DNA of 64,000 nt, from contig NZ_CP119147.1 of the NCBI RefSeq assembly GCF_029167645.1, positions 930,001 to 994,000 on the forward strand, written 5' to 3'. Both the position numbers and the translations under genes were made by a program. This document shows positions 59,594 to 64,000 of this stretch, piece after piece. The DNA comes from Streptomyces sp. AM 2-1-1 (GTDB lineage Bacteria; Actinomycetota; Actinomycetes; Streptomycetales; Streptomycetaceae). The first letter of the stretch is position 1. Each line of letters begins with the position of its first letter. The notes under the pieces were generated by a model. That model ran no database searches. It saw only the letters and a list, made by a program, of their open reading frames with translations, and was not told the DNA's origin.

Positions 59594-60802
59594 ATGTCCA
59601 CCTCCCTGCACGATTCCGCCCCGGCCGCCCCCGGCCTCGCCCCCCTCACCCCCGGGGCGGCGACCGCGCTGCTCGACGCCTACCGACCCGGCACCGACCG
59701 CTTCGTGGCCTCGCCGACGCGCACCCTGCTGGGCCGCGGCGTCCTCGCCGAAGTACCCCACGGCACGGGGCCGGTGGAGGAGCGCGTACGGGGCGTCCTC
59801 CACGCCCGGCGGCGGGACGGGGACCCGGCGCCGGTGGTCGTCGGGTCCATACCCTTCGACGCGGACGCCCCCGCCGCGCTGGTGGTCCCCCGGTCCGTGC
59901 GGTGGGCCCCCGCGCTGCGGCGGGACCCGCTGGTCGCGCTGCCCGCTCCCCCCGTCGAGGACGGTGGTGCGTGGCAGGTGCGCGAGGTGCCGGCCGCCGC
60001 CGAGTACACCGGGGCGGTGGCCGAGGCCGTACGCCGCATGCGCGCCGGGGAGTTCGCCAAGGTGGTGCTCGCCCGCACCCTGGAGCTGACCGCGCCCGGC
60101 GAGCCCGACCTGCCCGCGATGCTGAGCCGGCTCGCCCGCCGCGACCCCGCCGGCTACACCTTCGCGGTGCCCACCGGCCCCGGCCGCACCCTGATCGGCG
60201 CGAGCCCCGAACTCCTGGTCGCCCGGCAGGACGGACGGCTCGTCGCCAACCCGCTGGCCGGCTCCGCTCCGCGCAGCTCCGACCTGGCCGAGGACGTCCG
60301 GCGGGCCGCGGCCCTGCTCGAGTCCCCCAAGGACCTGCACGAGCACGCGGTGGTCGTGGCCGCCGTGCGCGAGGCGCTCGCCCCGTTCTGCACCCGTCTC
60401 GACGTGCCCGAGCACCCCACCCTGGTGCGGACCGCCGCCATGTGGCACCTGTCGACGACGCTGACCGGTGACCTCGCGGACCCGGACACCACCGCACTGC
60501 GGCTCGCCGCCGCCCTGCACCCGACTCCGGCCGTGTGCGGGACACCCACGGCGGCGGCGCGCGCCGTCATCGCCGCGTACGAACCCTTCGAACGGGGTGC
60601 CTACACCGGAATGGTCGGGTGGCAGGACGCGGACGGCGACGGCGAGTGGGTCGTCACCATCCGCTGCGCCGAGGCCGAGGGCCGGTCGCTGCGCCTGTTC
60701 GCCGGGGCCGGTGTGGTGGCCGACTCCTCGCCCGAGGCGGAGACCGCCGAGACCGGCGCCAAGTTCCGCACCTTCCTGAACGCCGTGGGAGCCCAGCTGT
60801 GA
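59594..60802 (+). CDS. dhbC: Isochorismate synthase
   Basis: A 402-residue chorismate-using enzyme that makes isochorismate, the first committed step to 2,3-dihydroxybenzoate. [13 protein letters not shown] near 155, [20 protein letters not shown] and [11 protein letters not shown] are the EntC/DhbC signatures, and YTGMVGW lies near the C-terminus. A ggagac ribosome site stands before the ATG after a 95-base gap. It overlaps the next gene by 4 bases. Confidence 0.95.
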   Translation: MSTSLHDSAPAAPGLAPLTPGAATALLDAYRPGTDRFVASPTRTLLGRGVLAEVPHGTGPVEERVRGVLHARRRDGDPAPVVVGSIPFDADAPAALVVPRSVRWAPALRRDPLVALPAPPVEDGGAWQVREVPAAAEYTGAVAEAVRRMRAGEFAKVVLARTLELTAPGEPDLPAMLSRLARRDPAGYTFAVPTGPGRTLIGASPELLVARQDGRLVANPLAGSAPRSSDLAEDVRRAAALLESPKDLHEHAVVVAAVREALAPFCTRLDVPEHPTLVRTAAMWHLSTTLTGDLADPDTTALRLAAALHPTPAVCGTPTAAARAVIAAYEPFERGAYTGMVGWQDADGDGEWVVTIRCAEAEGRSLRLFAGAGVVADSSPEAETAETGAKFRTFLNAVGAQL

Positions 60803-63102
60803 CCGCCACCGCCCACGAACCGCTCACCGCCGGGGACCCGGACGCGCCGTCCTGGCCCGCCGGGTTCGCCGCCCGCTACCGGGCCGCCGGGTACTGGCGC
60901 GGCGAGACCTTCGGCGACTTCCTGCGCGAGCGCGCCGGAGCCCACCCGGACCGGACCGCGCTCGTCGACCCCGCGCCGGTCCGCCGCACCTGGACCTACC
61001 GGGAACTCGACGAGAGCGCCGACCGGCTGGCCGCCGGCTTCGCGGCCCGGGGCATCGCCAAGGGCGACCGGGTGGTTCTCCAGCTCCCGAACGTCGGGGA
61101 GTTCATCGAGGTCGTCTTCGCGCTCTTCCGCATCGGCGCGCTCCCCGTGTACGCCCTCCCGGCACACCGGGAGACCGAGATCGAGCACTTCTGCGCGTTC
61201 TCGGAAGCCGTCGCCTACGTCGTGCCCGACCGGCACGCGGGGTACGACTACCGGCAGCTCGCCACCCACGTGGCCAAGATGACGCCCACCCTGCGCGAGG
61301 TCTTCGTGGTGGGCGACCCGGGTGAGCACACCGCGCTCGCCGACGTGCCGGTCGGCCCGTCCGGGACCGTCGAGGGACCCCGCCCGCACGAACTCGCCTT
61401 CCTCCAGCTCTCGGGCGGGACCACCGGCGTCCCGAAGCTGATCCCCCGTACCCACGACGACTACCTCTACTCGCTGCGGGGGTCGAACGAGATCTGCGGG
61501 GTGGACGAGACCACCCGCTACCTCGTCGTCCTGCCGGCCGCGCACAACTTCCCCATGAGCTCCCCCGGTTGGCTGGGTGTGCTCTACGCGGGCGGCACGG
61601 TCGTGCTCTGTCCCCGGCCCGACCCGGCGACGGCCTTCCCGCTCGTCGAGCGGGAGCGGATCACCATGACCGGCATGGTCCCCCCGCTCGCGCTGGTGTG
61701 GACCGAGGCGGCTCCCTCGGCCGAGCAGGACCTGTCGAGTCTGGAGCTCGTCCTGGTCGGCGGCGCCAAGTTCAGCGAGGCGGCCGCCCGGCGGCTCGGG
61801 CCCGCGCTGGGCTGCCGGCTGATGCAGGTCTTCGGCATGGCCGAGGGTCTGGTCAACTACACGCGCCTCGACGACGACGAGGAGACGGTCGTCACCACCC
61901 AGGGCCTGCCGATCTCCCCGGACGACGAGGTGCGCATCGTCGACGACGCGGACGAGGACGTCCCCGAGGGCGAGTTCGGCCATCTGATCACCCGCGGGCC
62001 GTACACGATCCGCGGGTACTGGCGGGCTCCCGAGCACAACGCGCGGGCCTTCACCGAGGACGGTTTCTACCGGACCGGCGACATCGTGCGCCGCACCCCC
62101 ACCGGCCACCTCGTCGTGGAGGGCCGGGCCAAGGACCAGATCAACCGGGGCGGCGAGAAGATCGCGCCGGAGGAGGTCGAGAACATCATCCTCGCCCACC
62201 CCTCCGTCCACGACGTCTCGGTCGTCGCGGTCCCCGACGCCTACCTCGGTGAGCGCTCCCTGGCCTACGTGATCCTCCGCGAGGGTGCTGAGCCGCTCAA
62301 GTCCGTCGCCGTCAAGCGGTTCGTCCGCGAGCGCGGGATCGCCGCGTACAAGGTCCCCGACCTCGTCGAGTTCGTCAACGTGTTCCCGCAGACCGGGATC
62401 GGCAAGATCAGCAAGAAGAGCCTGCGGTCCGCCGCGCCGGCTCCGCACCACGAGGAAAGGCCCGCACCCATGGCGCTGCCCGCCATCGCCCCGTACCCGC
62501 TGCCGACGGCGGACGAGCTGCCCGCCAACCGGGTCGCCTGGACGGTCGATCCGTCCCGCGCGGTGCTGCTCGTCCACGACCTGCAGAACCACTTCCTGAA
62601 CGCGTTCCCGGCCGGTGAGCAGCCGCTGACCGGGATGCTGGAGAACACCGCCAGGGTGCTGGAGGAGTGCCGCGACCGGGGCGTCCCGGTGGTGCACTCG
62701 GCGCAGCGCGGGGGGCAGACACCCGAGGAGCGCGGGCTCCAGCTGGACTTCTGGGGGCCCGGCGTGGCGGACGATCCGGCCGCGCTCTCCGGTCCGGCGA
62801 AGACGGCTCCCGCGGAGGGCGAGTACTCCCTCACCAAGTGGAAGTACAGCGCCTTCGTGCGGACCGGACTCGACGAGATCCTGCGGGAACTGGGCCGGGA
62901 CCAGTTGATCGTCGTCGGCGTGTACGCGCACATCGGTGTGCTGATGAGCGCGGTGGACGCGTGGCAGCGCGACATCCAGGCGTTCGTCGTCGCCGACGCG
63001 GTCGCCGACTTCTCCCGCGCGGACCACGACATGGCGCTGCGGTACGCCGCCGGCCGCTGCGCCGTGGTGACCACCGCCGACGCTCTCTTCCAGGAGGTCT
63101 GA
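60799..63102 (+). CDS. Fused 2,3-dihydroxybenzoate-AMP ligase and isochorismatase (DhbE-DhbB ICL)
   Basis: A 767-residue in-frame fusion. Residues 1-545 are the adenylating enzyme Dhb[37 protein letters not shown] and the C-terminal lysine in GIGKISKKS (Lys536). Residues 558-767 are an isochorismatase with [14 protein letters not shown] and [18 protein letters not shown]. No stop codon separates the parts. At the join gaggaaagg precedes an ATG at 62470, so a separate isochorismatase could also start there. The aryl carrier domain normally fused to DhbB is a separate gene next door. Together they make and activate 2,3-dihydroxybenzoate. Confidence 0.92.
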   Translation: MTATAHEPLTAGDPDAPSWPAGFAARYRAAGYWRGETFGDFLRERAGAHPDRTALVDPAPVRRTWTYRELDESADRLAAGFAARGIAKGDRVVLQLPNVGEFIEVVFALFRIGALPVYALPAHRETEIEHFCAFSEAVAYVVPDRHAGYDYRQLATHVAKMTPTLREVFVVGDPGEHTALADVPVGPSGTVEGPRPHELAFLQLSGGTTGVPKLIPRTHDDYLYSLRGSNEICGVDETTRYLVVLPAAHNFPMSSPGWLGVLYAGGTVVLCPRPDPATAFPLVERERITMTGMVPPLALVWTEAAPSAEQDLSSLELVLVGGAKFSEAAARRLGPALGCRLMQVFGMAEGLVNYTRLDDDEETVVTTQGLPISPDDEVRIVDDADEDVPEGEFGHLITRGPYTIRGYWRAPEHNARAFTEDGFYRTGDIVRRTPTGHLVVEGRAKDQINRGGEKIAPEEVENIILAHPSVHDVSVVAVPDAYLGERSLAYVILREGAEPLKSVAVKRFVRERGIAAYKVPDLVEFVNVFPQTGIGKISKKSLRSAAPAPHHEERPAPMALPAIAPYPLPTADELPANRVAWTVDPSRAVLLVHDLQNHFLNAFPAGEQPLTGMLENTARVLEECRDRGVPVVHSAQRGGQTPEERGLQLDFWGPGVADDPAALSGPAKTAPAEGEYSLTKWKYSAFVRTGLDEILRELGRDQLIVVGVYAHIGVLMSAVDAWQRDIQAFVVADAVADFSRADHDMALRYAAGRCAVVTTADALFQEV
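62450..62472 (+). promoter_or_regulatory. Internal ribosome site and ATG at the DhbE-isochorismatase junction
   Basis: gaggaaagg ends 10 bases before an in-frame ATG at 62470 that starts [20 protein letters not shown], the normal start of an isochorismatase. It suggests that the fusion arose by loss of the dhbE stop, or that two products are made. Confidence 0.65.
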
Positions 63103-63106
63103 ACCG

Positions 63107-63334
63107 ATGTCCCTCACCCTCGAACTGATCCGCGCCGACGTCGCCGACTCCCTCGGCGAGGACCCCGAGGACATCCCGGTCGACGAGAACCTCGTGGACC
63201 ACGGACTGGACTCGGTACGGATCATGGCGCTGCTCGAACGCTGGCGCCGCGACCACGGTGTGACGGCCGCCTTCGCCGATCTCGCCGAACAGCCCGCCAT
63301 CGAGGCGTGGTTGCCGCTGCTGGTGGCCTCGTGA
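63107..63334 (+). CDS. Stand-alone aryl carrier protein
   Basis: A 75-residue phosphopantetheine carrier protein. The attachment motif is DHGLDSVRIM with Ser36, and the fold opens SLTLELIRADVADSLGEDPE. In EntB/DhbB this domain is the C-terminus of the isochorismatase; here it is separate, starting 4 bases after the fusion gene. It would carry the 2,3-dihydroxybenzoyl group loaded by the DhbE domain and pass it to the NRPS condensation domain. It overlaps the next gene by GTGA. Confidence 0.9.
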   Translation: MSLTLELIRADVADSLGEDPEDIPVDENLVDHGLDSVRIMALLERWRRDHGVTAAFADLAEQPAIEAWLPLLVAS

Positions 63335-64000
63335 GTGCCCCGGCCGCGAGCCTCGGAGCGCCGCCGGCCGGCGCCCCGGACACCGTACTGCCGCTGACGT
63401 CGGCCCAGTCGGGCATGTGGTACGCCCAGGCGCTCGACCCGCTGAGCCCGGCGCTGAACACCGCGGAGTGCGTGGAGATCGACGGTCCCGTCGACCCGGA
63501 GCTCTTCGGTGCCGCACTGCGCCAGGTGGTCGCGGAGGCGGACGCGCTGCGGATCCGGGTGGAGGACTCCCCCGATGGTCCGCGCCAGCGGATCCGTGCC
63601 GAGGTCGAACCGGCGTTGCGCACGGCCGATCTGCGGGCGGAGAAGGACCCGGACCGGGTCGCCGGGACGTGGATGCGGGACGATCTCGCCCGCCCCGTCG
63701 ACCTCACCCGCCAACCGGTCTTCGGGCAGGCGCTCTTCCGCGTGGGCGAGCAGCGGTGGCTGTGGTACCAGCGCATCCACCACCTCGCCATGGACGGCTT
63801 CGGCTACTCGCTGCTCGTACGGCGCACCGCCGAGGTCTACAGCGCCCTGGCAAAGGGTGAGGCACCCGCCCCGACGCCGTTCCGGCCACTGGCCGAACTG
63901 GTCGCGCAGGACGCCGAGTACCGCGCGTCCGACGCCCTGGCGGCGGACCGGGCCCACTGGAGCGAGGCGTTCGCCGACCGGCCCGAGGCACCCCACCTCG
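63331..64000 (+). CDS. Nonribosomal peptide synthetase, N-terminal part (DhbF type), cut by window edge
   Basis: The first 223 codons of an NRPS. The condensation domain starts TVLPLTSAQSGMWYAQ near residue 18, and its catalytic motif HHLAMDG is at residues 150-156. The GTG start overlaps the carrier-protein stop by 4 bases. As DhbF it would join the dihydroxybenzoyl carrier product to amino acids and cyclise or release the catecholate siderophore. The adenylation domains that would reveal the amino acids lie outside the window. Confidence 0.92.
   Translation, partial: MSAPAASLGAPPAGAPDTVLPLTSAQSGMWYAQALDPLSPALNTAECVEIDGPVDPELFGAALRQVVAEADALRIRVEDSPDGPRQRIRAEVEPALRTADLRAEKDPDRVAGTWMRDDLARPVDLTRQPVFGQALFRVGEQRWLWYQRIHHLAMDGFGYSLLVRRTAEVYSALAKGEAPAPTPFRPLAELVAQDAEYRASDALAADRAHWSEAFADRPEAPHL

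Noticed and set aside
60601..63996. 1131-residue open frame antisense to the dhb genes
   Set aside because: It opposes well-identified DhbE, isochorismatase and carrier proteins and has a shadow composition.

Overview
The window is chromosomal DNA of a streptomycete. Coding regions are very GC-rich with G/C-ending codons and frequent GTG starts. Many neighbours share 4-base GTGA/ATGA overlaps, and the gene families are typical of Streptomyces (paired phosphatidylserine genes, class F sortase, HbpS-like protein, DmdR/IdeR-type iron box, catecholate siderophore genes). I saw no rRNA, tRNA, CRISPR array, insertion sequence or phage gene. All genes look intact except the last, which runs off the right edge.

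Layout. 0-5.3 kb: an acyl-CoA dehydrogenase (probably methylsuccinyl-CoA dehydrogenase), psd-pssA for phosphatidylethanolamine synthesis, two small genes and an MFS exporter. 5.4-11.3 kb: a five-gene branched-chain-amino-acid-type ABC importer with a divergent PucR-type regulator. 11.3-24.1 kb: housekeeping and stress genes: glycerate kinase, a class F sortase with a surface protein, a Nudix hydrolase and a sirtuin that look leaderless, a GDT1-type manganese exporter behind a yybP-ykoY manganese riboswitch, an alkylation-repair pair, a phytoene-desaturase-like oxidoreductase, an inositol-phosphatase-like enzyme, an acetyltransferase and a DJ-1/PfpI protein. 24.2-27.4 kb: a TetR regulator between an OB-fold/zinc-ribbon protein and etfBA, with the same double operator at both target promoters.

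27.7-49.4 kb is a large catabolic region. It opens with an M20 amidohydrolase, a tandem-duplicated IclR regulator, pcaIJ and pobA (4-hydroxybenzoate and beta-ketoadipate metabolism) and a TetR/SDR pair around a palindromic operator. Next come Ldh-family dehydrogenase, ThDP-dependent decarboxylase and TIM-barrel hydrolase genes, then lhgO with an aldehyde dehydrogenase, a quinol-monooxygenase-like gene, and an eight-gene set (LysR, extradiol-type dioxygenase, aldehyde dehydrogenase, FAH-family enzyme, VOC protein, alpha/beta hydrolase, HbpS-like protein, zinc-less MetE-like protein). Three promoter regions here share a GCAAGCA-type inverted repeat, so the transcription units probably form one regulon. 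The enzyme order suggests: oxidise a 2-hydroxy acid, decarboxylate the 2-oxo acid, oxidise the aldehyde, then cleave and process a ring. The substrate is unknown.

49.5-54.3 kb: a ribose-type ABC importer joined to a carboxymuconolactone-decarboxylase-family gene, with a divergent cupin. 54.5-64 kb: an iron-regulated catecholate siderophore locus. A FecCDE-type importer faces away from a binding lipoprotein followed by dhbA, dhbC, an unusual dhbE-isochorismatase fusion, a free-standing aryl carrier protein and the start of an NRPS. An iron box overlaps the permease start codon.
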